In this document: positions 1-6,450 of the stretch, one piece after another
Position numbering within the stretch: the first letter of the stretch is position 1
Layout: the number at the start of each line of letters is the position of its first letter
Source: a virus
Length of the DNA: 24,663 bases
Reading direction: 5' to 3' (one strand)
IMG/VR virus record: IMGVR_UViG_3300025120_000517
Span: 1 to 24,663 of that record
Made by a program: the position numbers and the translations under genes
The notes under the pieces: model-generated
The model's input: the letters and a program-made list of their open reading frames with translations, nothing else
Databases searched by the model: none
Told to the model about the DNA's origin: nothing

Positions 1-2
1 CC

Positions 3-167
3 ATCTTAACGAAATACGAAGACAACAGAAAAGATTTCATTTATGGACTATCAGAAGAAGACTTTGATCTTGTTGCTGATCAAAAGTGGGATCAATGGTC
101 AACAAATGTTCAAAACTGGATTTCAAAAGCGTGTTTGGATGGAAAGAATGAAGCACAAAACAAATAA
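3..167 (+). CDS. 3' end of a truncated gene, unknown product
   Basis: This frame is open from the window edge to a TAA at 165-167 and encodes the last 54 residues of a protein whose start lies upstream. The visible part is acidic and rich in Trp, Asp, Asn and Lys (for example DFIYGLSEEDFDLVADQ). Its composition looks like a real soluble protein, and its last 20 bases overlap the next gene, as elsewhere in this operon. No family was recognised. A competing open frame that starts at 43 covers the same bases, but its first 35 residues look unlike a natural protein. Confidence 0.6.
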   Translation: MLTKYEDNRKDFIYGLSEEDFDLVADQKWDQWSTNVQNWISKACLDGKNEAQNK

Positions 168-297
168 ACTTGAAGAAACAATTATTTTCAGATGTCAGAA
201 GCCCTTGTTTGAAGCCTTGAAGAGAATGGCCAAAGAACAGGGGATCAGTATCTCACAACTGATCCGATCCCTTTTGGAAGAAAATACAACTGAATGA
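148..297 (+). CDS. Small ribbon-helix-helix (CopG/Arc-like) DNA-binding protein
   Basis: A 49-residue protein with the layout of a ribbon-helix-helix repressor. A short strand (about residues 10-15, ETIIFRC) is followed by two helices (about 17-30 and 34-46), and the turn GISISQLIR between them is typical of CopG/Arc-type proteins. Such proteins bind operators as dimers of dimers and often repress their own or neighbouring genes. The ATG at 148 was chosen because GGAAAG lies just upstream and because longer versions run through the coding region of the preceding gene. A perfect inverted repeat lies 30 bases after the stop, a plausible target. The fold is inferred from the sequence pattern; the target is a guess. 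Confidence 0.7.
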   Translation: MKHKTNKLEETIIFRCQKPLFEALKRMAKEQGISISQLIRSLLEENTTE

Positions 298-304
298 AGA
301 AAAC

Positions 305-335
305 TTGGATCGTTTATTCCAAAACAATGTATACT
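305..335 (+). promoter_or_regulatory. Candidate sigma70-like promoter
   Basis: TTGGAT at 305-310 and TATACT at 330-335 resemble -35 and -10 boxes, but the 19-base spacer is longer than the usual 17. The site lies in the only sizeable gap of the early cassette (298-392), upstream of the unknown gene at 393. The -10 box is a good match; the -35 box is mediocre. Confidence 0.35.
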
Positions 336-342
336 GTATACA
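328..342 (+). promoter_or_regulatory. 15-bp inverted repeat, candidate operator
   Basis: TGTATAC-T-GTATACA is a perfect inverted repeat with 7-base arms around one central base. It overlaps the candidate -10 box TATACT, so a bound protein would block RNA polymerase. It lies just downstream of a gene for a ribbon-helix-helix protein, a family that recognises short palindromes. The repeat is seen directly; operator function is inferred. Confidence 0.5.
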
Positions 343-392
343 GGTCGCCGGCCGGGTGATCTATTTCAATCAATAAAAACAAGGTGTACAAA

Positions 393-707
393 ATGAACTG
401 GAAACTAAATCAACCAACTAGACTCAGAAACGGATCAACCGTTCTTCTTTCCATTGAAATCCAGATTGACGGTGATTATAAATACTTTCCATGGACTGTT
501 GAAGGGTTTGAAGCCGCTTCAATATTGTGGATGGACAACACTTCAAAGATTCGATCAAATGATTTTGAAAACTATTCAATCAAGATTGTTTCTGACAGTC
601 TGATCGATGCAGTCGAATACATTTCAAAGCGTGAACTTGGACAAAAAGATTGGTTCTTTTATCTTGCTTTGATGACTGGTCAACTTCAAGAAAAGGTGTC
701 CAAATGA
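393..707 (+). CDS. Hypothetical protein, 104 residues
   Basis: First gene after the putative promoter/operator. The start is the ATG at 393, placed six bases after AAGGTG; a GTG at 384 is in frame but is itself part of that ribosome binding site. The product is a small soluble protein with alternating hydrophobic segments (about residues 15-35, likely beta strands) and a C-terminal half that is probably helical. It has no cysteine, no membrane segment and no recognised motif. Its stop overlaps the next start (ATGA), so the two are probably translated together. Confidence 0.7.
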   Translation: MNWKLNQPTRLRNGSTVLLSIEIQIDGDYKYFPWTVEGFEAASILWMDNTSKIRSNDFENYSIKIVSDSLIDAVEYISKRELGQKDWFFYLALMTGQLQEKVSK

Positions 708-919
708 ATGTATTTTTCTACAAAGGCCACAAGATAACAAGAACGGTATTCAAACTACCCGTGATCCGTCAATGCTTTGAAAACTATTACAGAACGGCCG
801 CTCCGTTGTACGTAGTCAGAGGGCCAGTCTACAACATTCACAACTTGCTTCTTGGCTGTACTAGCCTTGATCAATGTAAAGAAGAGATCAACACAGCTCT
901 TCAAGGGGAGATGGTATGA
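704..919 (+). CDS. Hypothetical protein, 71 residues
   Basis: A short protein starting at the ATG at 704, which overlaps the previous stop by ATGA and is preceded by AAAAGGTG. Longer in-frame starts at 650 would lie inside the previous gene. The sequence has aromatic residues near the start (MNVFFYKGHKITR), then a basic stretch and a final helix (CKEEINTALQ). No family recognised. It ends in an ATGA overlap with the next gene, consistent with one co-translated operon. Confidence 0.6.
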   Translation: MNVFFYKGHKITRTVFKLPVIRQCFENYYRTAAPLYVVRGPVYNIHNLLLGCTSLDQCKEEINTALQGEMV

Positions 920-1290
920 ACAGAAGACAAGTAACAGAATGGCTTTTTCATTCAGCAACACTTGAAGATCTCCAAACCCGTCTTGAATATGCTTTTGACA
1001 ATGTTGATAAGTACCTTCCTTATCTTGTACCAGTCTTTGGTGGATCTGTACCAAATGAAGATGGAGTATCAGAACATTTCATTTTAAGTAAAGAAGGTCG
1101 GTTGGATTCACAAGGAAACAACTACATGTTTGGATACTCTGGAAACTGTCAGTTTGGTGTCATGTCATGGGATGAAGATCGGCTTCTGGTCTTTGATGAA
1201 GTCGAACACAACTTTCATATTGTGATCCGTTCACAGTTTGTTTGGTTTGGTGGTTCAAACAACAACTTTCAACAGGAGCTGAACCAATGA
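916..1290 (+). CDS. Hypothetical protein, 124 residues
   Basis: Starts in an ATGA overlap with the preceding gene; AGGGGAG lies a few bases upstream. The product is acidic and rich in aromatic residues, with an N-terminal helix (residues about 2-30) followed by probable beta strands rich in Phe and Trp (for example QFVWFGG near the end). It has no membrane segment or recognised motif. It overlaps the FlbD-like gene by ATGA. Confidence 0.65.
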   Translation: MNRRQVTEWLFHSATLEDLQTRLEYAFDNVDKYLPYLVPVFGGSVPNEDGVSEHFILSKEGRLDSQGNNYMFGYSGNCQFGVMSWDEDRLLVFDEVEHNFHIVIRSQFVWFGGSNNNFQQELNQ

Positions 1291-1472
1291 TCACACTTAA
1301 ACTTCATAATGGAGATACTATTTATCTAAATGCCAACCATGTTGTTCACGTTCAAAAAGACGGCGATACAACTTTTATCAAACTTTCAACCGGTGGAATA
1401 CATGTCAAAGACGAACTTCACCAAGTATTGATTAAACTTGAAATAAAACTTCAACCAAGGGATTCAAAATGA
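1287..1472 (+). CDS. FlbD-like small protein, 61 residues
   Basis: The protein begins MITLKLHNGDTIYLNANHV and continues with a pattern of short beta strands ending in a helix. This resembles the FlbD family of small proteins (strand, NG turn, YLN motif, then a threonine-rich strand). In flagellated bacteria FlbD lies in flagellar operons and its biochemical role is unclear; FlbD-like proteins in phages have no assigned role. The ATG at 1287 overlaps the previous stop and follows AGGAG at a good distance; an in-frame upstream start at 1242 lies wholly inside the previous gene. The family call rests on pattern memory only. Confidence 0.6.
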   Translation: MITLKLHNGDTIYLNANHVVHVQKDGDTTFIKLSTGGIHVKDELHQVLIKLEIKLQPRDSK

Positions 1473-1606
1473 AAACGAACTTTACTAGAAAACAGGCCAA
1501 AGAACTTGGTGAAATGATTGGAATACTATCTATTGGAATCGGTTTGACATTGCTTTGGATGCCATTTCTTCACATGATCGTTTGGATCTATGAGTGGTGT
1601 GTATGA
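1469..1606 (+). CDS. Single-pass small membrane protein, 45 residues
   Basis: A short ORF overlapping both neighbours by ATGA. A basic N-terminus (MKTNFTRKQAKELGE) is followed by one long hydrophobic segment (about residues 17-41) that starts IGILSIGIGLTLLW and then has Trp at the membrane interface. By the positive-inside rule the N-terminus should face the cytoplasm. It could be a small inner-membrane modifier such as a superinfection-exclusion peptide, but nothing in the sequence proves this. The perfect start/stop coupling with both neighbours is the main support for a real gene. Confidence 0.65.
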   Translation: MKTNFTRKQAKELGEMIGILSIGIGLTLLWMPFLHMIVWIYEWCV

Positions 1607-1935
1607 AAGTTCAAATCACAAAAGATCAACTGAATCCAAATCCACTTGACAATCTACCCATCCAAGAACCAAGAACTTTTTCAGACTTTTGGCCGGATCA
1701 AGGAGCGATCACGATCCGCAACTTGACATATCATCCAACTTGTATTTTTGCTGAACTGACTATTGACGGCGTGAATTATGAAGTTGGGTTTTGGTGGGGT
1801 TATGACAAGGACGGCAAAAAAGAGTTTTACGCTAGAAATTGCACGTCAGATCAACCAATCTACAAAAAGACAAACCAAGAAGCCCTTGATCGTTTTGCTG
1901 ACTTTTTAACCAATCAAGACTGGAAGGAAGAATGA
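1603..1935 (+). CDS. Hypothetical protein, 110 residues
   Basis: The start is the ATG at 1603, coupled to the previous stop by ATGA; two in-frame GTG codons just upstream are less likely. The protein is acidic and aromatic, with a probable beta-sheet core in its middle (CIFAELTIDG, then a Gly/Trp-rich strand GFWWGYDKDG) and a C-terminal helix (QEALDRFADFL). No recognised family. It overlaps the next gene by ATGA. Confidence 0.65.
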   Translation: MKVQITKDQLNPNPLDNLPIQEPRTFSDFWPDQGAITIRNLTYHPTCIFAELTIDGVNYEVGFWWGYDKDGKKEFYARNCTSDQPIYKKTNQEALDRFADFLTNQDWKEE

Positions 1936-2375
1936 AAGTGATCCCGTGGGTATTCGATCCAGAACTGGCCGCCCTTGGTGTTGACTGGTATTTGATGAAC
2001 GACAACAAGAAGGCCTTGAACGTTGAAGAAACGTTGAAGGTGCTTCTGAAAGGTTCAAACCAATGGCCGGTGATCTTCCAAATGATCAGTGAAGAAGGTG
2101 TTGTGGAGTTTCTGAAACCACAAGACCTTCTTTCAAAGTTTCCTGTTTGGTGCTTTGTGCTGAATGGAGAGATCACCAAGTTCTTTGACAACTTTGAAGC
2201 CGTGGTTTCAAATCTGAATGACATTCAAGATCATCCTTTCACCGTTGGATGGTCAACAGATGCTTTGGCCGTTGTACCAGCTTCAAAGAGTTTCTTGGAC
2301 AAAGTGAAAACAATGAAACCCGGTAACATAGAGATCCAGATCGTTGAATGGTTTGGAATCAAAACAATACAATAG
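1932..2375 (+). CDS. Hypothetical protein, 147 residues
   Basis: The ATG at 1932 overlaps the previous stop and follows GGAAGGAAG. The protein is soluble, mixed alpha/beta, and rich in Trp, Phe and Val, with no signal peptide, membrane helix, metal site or catalytic motif visible. An 11-base gap separates it from the zinc-ribbon gene, so it is part of the same cassette. No family recognised. Confidence 0.65.
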   Translation: MKVIPWVFDPELAALGVDWYLMNDNKKALNVEETLKVLLKGSNQWPVIFQMISEEGVVEFLKPQDLLSKFPVWCFVLNGEITKFFDNFEAVVSNLNDIQDHPFTVGWSTDALAVVPASKSFLDKVKTMKPGNIEIQIVEWFGIKTIQ

Positions 2376-2386
2376 GAGTATTTGAA

Positions 2387-2773
2387 ATGAGAAATGTAAA
2401 CAGTTTACCAAACGGCCGCCTTGTTGTGGCCTGTTTGAATTGTGGATTCAAGATGGACTTGGCCAAATATGGATGGACAAAAACAGTCTGTGGAAGTTGT
2501 CGAACCATCATCCAGAACCCGATCAATGAAAAGGTTGAAGAGGAAACCAAGAAAACAAACTTGATGCTTTCACTTGTTGATCGTCAGTTCATTGGCACGA
2601 TTTCAACACTTCAAAGTGTAACCAAGTCAAAAGCACTTTCACAGATACTTGAATATAGCCGTCAAGAATACCGGGCGGCCGGTGGTGTGTTGCTGGGACT
2701 AGAAGAAGAAGATTCTTTGGAGAGTACCAAGAAGGCCGTCAAAGGTGTATTCAAGAAGAAGGCCAAGAAATGA
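2387..2773 (+). CDS. Zinc-ribbon protein, 128 residues
   Basis: A pair of CxxC knuckles at Cys16/Cys19 (CLNC) and Cys35/Cys38 (CGSC) forms a classical zinc ribbon in the first 40 residues. The rest is predicted helical, and the last 15 residues are very basic (VFKKKAKK at the end), which suggests nucleic-acid contact. The start is the ATG at 2387, eight bases after GGAG; the longer in-frame start at 2348 would overlap the upstream gene by 28 bases. It overlaps the methyltransferase gene by ATGA. A DNA-binding or regulatory role is inferred, not shown. Confidence 0.65.
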   Translation: MRNVNSLPNGRLVVACLNCGFKMDLAKYGWTKTVCGSCRTIIQNPINEKVEEETKKTNLMLSLVDRQFIGTISTLQSVTKSKALSQILEYSRQEYRAAGGVLLGLEEEDSLESTKKAVKGVFKKKAKK

Positions 2774-4371
2774 AAGATTTTGATTGGATCGACGTTGCAG
2801 ACTTGAAGCCTTGGTTGAAGAATCCCCGGTGGAATGATCAAGCCGTTCAACCGGTGGCCGCTTCCATTGAAGAGTTTGGTTTTGGAGCGCCGATCGTGGT
2901 TCAATCTGGTTCAAATATGATCATTGCAGGCCATACCCGTTTGAAGGCGGCGATCAGACTTGGTTGGAAAAAAGTACCGTGTCGAATACTTGAGATCACC
3001 GATCGAAATGCTGAACGTTTGGCCATAGCCGATAACAAAACGAATGAAATAGCCGATTGGAACGAAGAACACCTTCAAGAAATCATGGCCGCCTTTGAAC
3101 CAGAAGAACTTGAAAACCTTGGTTTCAATGATGAAGAGTTGAATGATCTTCTTGGTGATGGTCAAAACGATGAAGACAACATTGATCAACCAGCTCCAGA
3201 ACCGGCCAAGGCTTTCACAAACCAAACTTTCACGTTGTTGAAAGGTAATTGTTTGGAGAGATTGAAAGATCTTGAAGATGCTTCCATTGATTCTGTTGTT
3301 TGTGATCCACCCTATGAAATTGATTTTATGGGTAAAGGATGGGATCGATCTGGCATCGCTTACAGTGTTGAACTATGGTCTGAATGTTTGAGAGTGTTGA
3401 AGCCCGGCGGCCATTTGATCGCCTTTTGTGCAACAAGAACCGTTCATAGAATGACAGTTGGCATTGAAGACGCTGGTTTTCAAATACGTGATCAGTTGGT
3501 TTGGTGTTATGAATCCGGGTTTCCAAAGTCATTGAATGTTTCAAAGGCGATTGACAAAAATCTTGGAGTTGAAAGTCAGATCATTGAAGAAAAACCAACA
3601 CAAGGTATTGGAGGAAATGGTGTCTTCAATGGTCACAGTGAAAACGCAACTTGGAAGATCACCAAAGCAACCAGTGAAGAAGCCAAACGGTTTGAAGGAT
3701 GGGGTACAGCATTGAAGCCAGCCTTTGAACCAGCTGTATTGGCAAGAAAGCCCGTTGAAGGTACGATCGCCAACAACTTCCTTCTTCATGGTGTTGGAGG
3801 GTTGAACATTCAAAAGACCCGGTTTCCATATGGTGATCCGATCTGGTTTGGTAGTGGTGAAGAAGTCAAGAATGGAAAATACATGAAAAATATCGGTATT
3901 ATGCACGATGATAATTGGGAATCAGATCAAAATCAAAATTGGAACGCTTCAAAAGTTGGAAGATGGCCAGCCAACATTGTAAGATTCAAGAAAGCACAAC
4001 GATCGGAGCGTGAAGAAGGTCTTGATCACTTGGAAGCCAAGAAAGGGTTTGAAGCCGTACACCGTAAAGAAGGATCAGCCGGGGTACAGAATCCACGGGC
4101 CGGAGCTGGTCGAACTTCTGAAAACGTGAAGAACTTTCATCCAACTGTGAAGCCGCTTGAACTCATGCGTTGGCTAGTCCGTTTGGTGACACCAGAAGAA
4201 GGTGTTGTTCTTGATCCTTTTCTTGGAAGCGGTACAACGGCGGCGGCGGCTATGCTTGAAGGGTTCAGTTGTGTTGGTTGTGAAATGACCAGTGACTATT
4301 GGCCGATCATTGAAGGCCGTGTTGAAAATGCTAAAAGACAATATTTAGAGAGGTTTGAAGATGGGACGTAA
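2770..4371 (+). CDS. ParB-like domain / beta-class DNA methyltransferase fusion
   Basis: A 533-residue enzyme that should transfer a methyl group from S-adenosylmethionine to the exocyclic amine of adenine or cytosine in DNA. Residues 1-100 form a ParB/sulfiredoxin-like domain with the signature AGHTRLKAA (GHTR at 54-57). The methylase part has the catalytic DPPY at 179-182 and, far downstream, HPTVKP (457-462) and the SAM-binding DPFLGSGTT (482-490). Motif IV before motif I is the beta-class order seen in CcrM-type enzymes. The roughly 270 residues between them would hold the target recognition region. No restriction enzyme gene is nearby, so it is an orphan phage methylase, perhaps protecting phage DNA. 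The recognition site is not known. Confidence 0.9.
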   Translation: MKDFDWIDVADLKPWLKNPRWNDQAVQPVAASIEEFGFGAPIVVQSGSNMIIAGHTRLKAAIRLGWKKVPCRILEITDRNAERLAIADNKTNEIADWNEEHLQEIMAAFEPEELENLGFNDEELNDLLGDGQNDEDNIDQPAPEPAKAFTNQTFTLLKGNCLERLKDLEDASIDSVVCDPPYEIDFMGKGWDRSGIAYSVELWSECLRVLKPGGHLIAFCATRTVHRMTVGIEDAGFQIRDQLVWCYESGFPKSLNVSKAIDKNLGVESQIIEEKPTQGIGGNGVFNGHSENATWKITKATSEEAKRFEGWGTALKPAFEPAVLARKPVEGTIANNFLLHGVGGLNIQKTRFPYGDPIWFGSGEEVKNGKYMKNIGIMHDDNWESDQNQNWNASKVGRWPANIVRFKKAQRSEREEGLDHLEAKKGFEAVHRKEGSAGVQNPRAGAGRTSENVKNFHPTVKPLELMRWLVRLVTPEEGVVLDPFLGSGTTAAAAMLEGFSCVGCEMTSDYWPIIEGRVENAKRQYLERFEDGT

Positions 4372-4792
4372 AACAAAGATCAATGAAAGCGTTGTTTCTA
4401 AGATATGCACGGCGATCAAGTTGGGTTGTACTGTACAACTGGCCGCCGGGTATGCTGGCCTTCATGTTAGAACCATATACTTTTGGCTTCAACGTGGACA
4501 GGATGACAAGACCGGGCAATTCAAAGATTTTTACACACGCTATAAAGAAGCGGAAGCAATCGGAGCGGTGAACAACTTGGCCTGTATCAACAGCGCCGCC
4601 AAAGGTGGAGATTGGAGAGCCGCCGCTTGGATACTCCAAACAAGACACGGTTTCTCACAAAATGCACAACAGATCGATCCACTTCAAGAACAAGTGGAAG
4701 CACAACAGATCAACGTGAAAGAACTTCTGGAAGCCGTCAAGGAAAACCAAAAGGAGTTGGAAGCAATCAAAGAACCCGGTTCAAAAGAATGA
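4361..4792 (+). CDS. terS: Terminase small subunit (HTH protein)
   Basis: A 143-residue protein with a helix-turn-helix near the N-terminus (about residues 23-45, LAAGYAGLHVRTIYFWL). A helical middle region and a charged, coiled-coil-like C-terminus (about 105-140, rich in Glu, Gln and Lys) follow. This is the usual plan of small terminase subunits that recognise the packaging site and recruit TerL. The start is the ATG at 4361, after AGAGAGG and inside the last 11 bases of the methylase gene. Position directly upstream of terL supports the call. A general HTH regulator is the alternative. Confidence 0.8.
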   Translation: MGRKTKINESVVSKICTAIKLGCTVQLAAGYAGLHVRTIYFWLQRGQDDKTGQFKDFYTRYKEAEAIGAVNNLACINSAAKGGDWRAAAWILQTRHGFSQNAQQIDPLQEQVEAQQINVKELLEAVKENQKELEAIKEPGSKE

Positions 4793-4962
4793 ATGACTTT
4801 TGTTCAGTTTGTGAATGTGATCCATGTGATTGTGATGATCAATACATTCATGATATACTTTCCATGTTGTGGACTTGGCAACGTTCAAGATTTTATGACG
4901 TGTTCTTTGGTGTTGGAGTCGGGGACAGCTCCAACACCGTTTTCTTCTTTGTGATTGCATGA
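4789..4962 (+). CDS. 57-residue Cys/Asp-rich small protein or leader peptide
   Basis: This ORF links terS to terL and overlaps both by ATGA. Its first 17 residues hold five cysteines with aspartates (CSVCECDPCDC at residues 5-15), which could bind a metal ion. The rest is aromatic and ends in a hydrophobic tail. The terminator-like hairpin at 4909-4950 lies inside its C-terminal coding region, so translating ribosomes would pass through it and stop at the terL start. It may be a true small protein or a leader peptide that controls terL expression. Another frame (4793-4954) is also open here, but it lacks the start/stop coupling to terL. Confidence 0.55.
   Translation: MNDFCSVCECDPCDCDDQYIHDILSMLWTWQRSRFYDVFFGVGVGDSSNTVFFFVIA
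4909..4950 (+). terminator. Terminator-like hairpin just before terL
   Basis: GGTGTTGGAG (4909-4918) and CTCCAACACC (4929-4938) form a perfect 10-bp stem with a 10-base loop, followed by a T-rich stretch (TTTTCTTCTTT). This is the form of an intrinsic terminator on the plus strand. It is unusual because it lies inside a short ORF and ends only nine bases before the terL start codon, and no promoter is seen between it and terL. It may act as a conditional attenuator or an mRNA processing/stability element. Confidence 0.6.
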
Positions 4963-6446
4963 ACAAACGTCAACTTCTAAGGATGTACGAACAACAACAA
5001 CTTCTGTTGACCATCCAAAGAAATCACCCTTTGGCCTTGGCCCGTCTATGGTCACCCCGTTGTGAAAGATGGAGTGGAAAGAAAGACGACGATCGGCCAG
5101 TTGGTTGTGGTGAACCAATGGAACACCTACACACAACACGCTTCAAGTGTTCTTCATGCAACATTGAAGAGAATAGAACCAGTCAGAAACACGCGTTGAT
5201 CGGAATGGGTACAGAAGCACATTTGATCGGCGGTGGAAATCGCGCCGGGAAAACTGATCTTGGTGCACAATTGGCCGTGGCCGTTGCTTTGGGTTCAAAC
5301 GATTGGAGTGTTCAACAGTGGTTGGAACTGAACGACCTTCCAGAAGACCTTGTACAAGAAGACCCGTCCACAGTTTGGTGTGTTGCTTTGTCTTATGGAG
5401 ATTCGATCGAATATGTACGGCCAAAACTTGATAAATATATGCCAAGATCAACGAAGAAGAGCAAATGGAACGCACAAGACCGGGCCACAGCATCTTTTGA
5501 AAACGGTGGAAAGATCGTCTGTTTGTCCTATGAAGCCGGCCGGAAAAAGTTTCAAGGTCAAGGGGTGAAGTTGGTTTGGATCGATGAAGAAGGAAAAGAC
5601 GATCAAGTTTTCATGGAATGTTTGATGCGAACGATCGATCTTGGTGGCCGTGTCATTGTCACAGCTACACCCGTTGACGGTTTGAACTGGTTGTTTGATC
5701 AGTTTGTTGAAGAAATCCGTGAAGGTTATTCAAGAATCCAGATCTCCGGACTTGATAACCCTTGGATCGATAGTGTAAAACTGAAAAGAACGGTTCAACA
5801 TATGACCGAAAGCATGCAAAGAACCCGGTTGTTTGGTGATTTTGTCAGTCAAGAAGGTTTGGTTTATGATGAGTTTGATCCAAGATACCATGTTGTGAAG
5901 CCGTTTGACATTCCAAAAGATGGTGAAATATACCGGGCTATTGATTTTGGTGTCAGAAATCCTTGGTGTACTTTGTGGATCTATCGTGATCGGTCTGGTT
6001 TGTTTGGTGCTGATGATTCACTTTATGTTTATAGAGAGTACTACAAGACGAATAGAACCACGCTTGAAAACGGCCGTGAAACAATAAGGCTTTCACAGAA
6101 TGATCCAAGATGCCTTTTCACAGTTGCAGACAGCGCCGGGAAAGATGCACGGTTGATCTTGGCCCGTGAACTTGGAGTATCAACAAAGCCTTCACCAAAA
6201 GAACTTGGAATGGTAACAATGATCGGTTTGGTGAAAGAACGGTTGATGATTCATGCAGATGGAAAGCCAAGATTGTTTGTATTCAACAATTGCCCGGCTT
6301 TGATACAGGAGTTGAGAAAATACCGTTGGAGTAAAACAAAAGGCAAGGATCAACCGATGAAACAGGATGACCACGCGCTTGATGCTTTAAGATATGCAAT
6401 TGGCTTTTTATCACGATATGATAGACTGAACCACAAACGGAGTTGA
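4959..6446 (+). CDS. terL: Terminase large subunit (packaging ATPase/nuclease)
   Basis: A 495-residue packaging motor that drives DNA into the prohead and cuts the concatemer. Walker A is GGGNRAGKT (91-99), Walker B with the catalytic Glu is LVWIDEE (205-211), and the coupling motif is VTATP (234-238). The C-terminal RNase H-like nuclease shows its acidic residues at Asp329 (AIDFG), Asp391 (VADSAG) and the DDHALDALRYA motif (470-480). An N-terminal segment with Cys35, Cys50, Cys64 and Cys67 may form a zinc ribbon ahead of the ATPase. The start overlaps the previous stop (ATGA) with no clear Shine-Dalgarno, so it is probably translationally coupled. Length is normal for the family. Confidence 0.95.
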   Translation: MNKRQLLRMYEQQQLLLTIQRNHPLALARLWSPRCERWSGKKDDDRPVGCGEPMEHLHTTRFKCSSCNIEENRTSQKHALIGMGTEAHLIGGGNRAGKTDLGAQLAVAVALGSNDWSVQQWLELNDLPEDLVQEDPSTVWCVALSYGDSIEYVRPKLDKYMPRSTKKSKWNAQDRATASFENGGKIVCLSYEAGRKKFQGQGVKLVWIDEEGKDDQVFMECLMRTIDLGGRVIVTATPVDGLNWLFDQFVEEIREGYSRIQISGLDNPWIDSVKLKRTVQHMTESMQRTRLFGDFVSQEGLVYDEFDPRYHVVKPFDIPKDGEIYRAIDFGVRNPWCTLWIYRDRSGLFGADDSLYVYREYYKTNRTTLENGRETIRLSQNDPRCLFTVADSAGKDARLILARELGVSTKPSPKELGMVTMIGLVKERLMIHADGKPRLFVFNNCPALIQELRKYRWSKTKGKDQPMKQDDHALDALRYAIGFLSRYDRLNHKRS

Positions 6447-6450
6447 CACA

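Noticed and set aside
43-147. N-terminal extension of the ribbon-helix-helix gene
   Set aside because: The extension lies in another frame of the truncated upstream gene and its sequence is unlike the family, while ATG 148 has a good ribosome binding site.
755-1054. Long minus-strand ORF opposite the early genes, and many similar ORFs antisense to structural genes
   Set aside because: They lie wholly opposite well-supported plus-strand genes, lack ribosome binding sites and have unnatural compositions; they are by-products of codon bias.
4793-4954. Alternative frame with 53 codons over the Cys-rich ORF
   Set aside because: It has no overlap with the terL start and its hydrophobic composition looks like a shadow of the Cys/Asp frame; still, it cannot be excluded completely.
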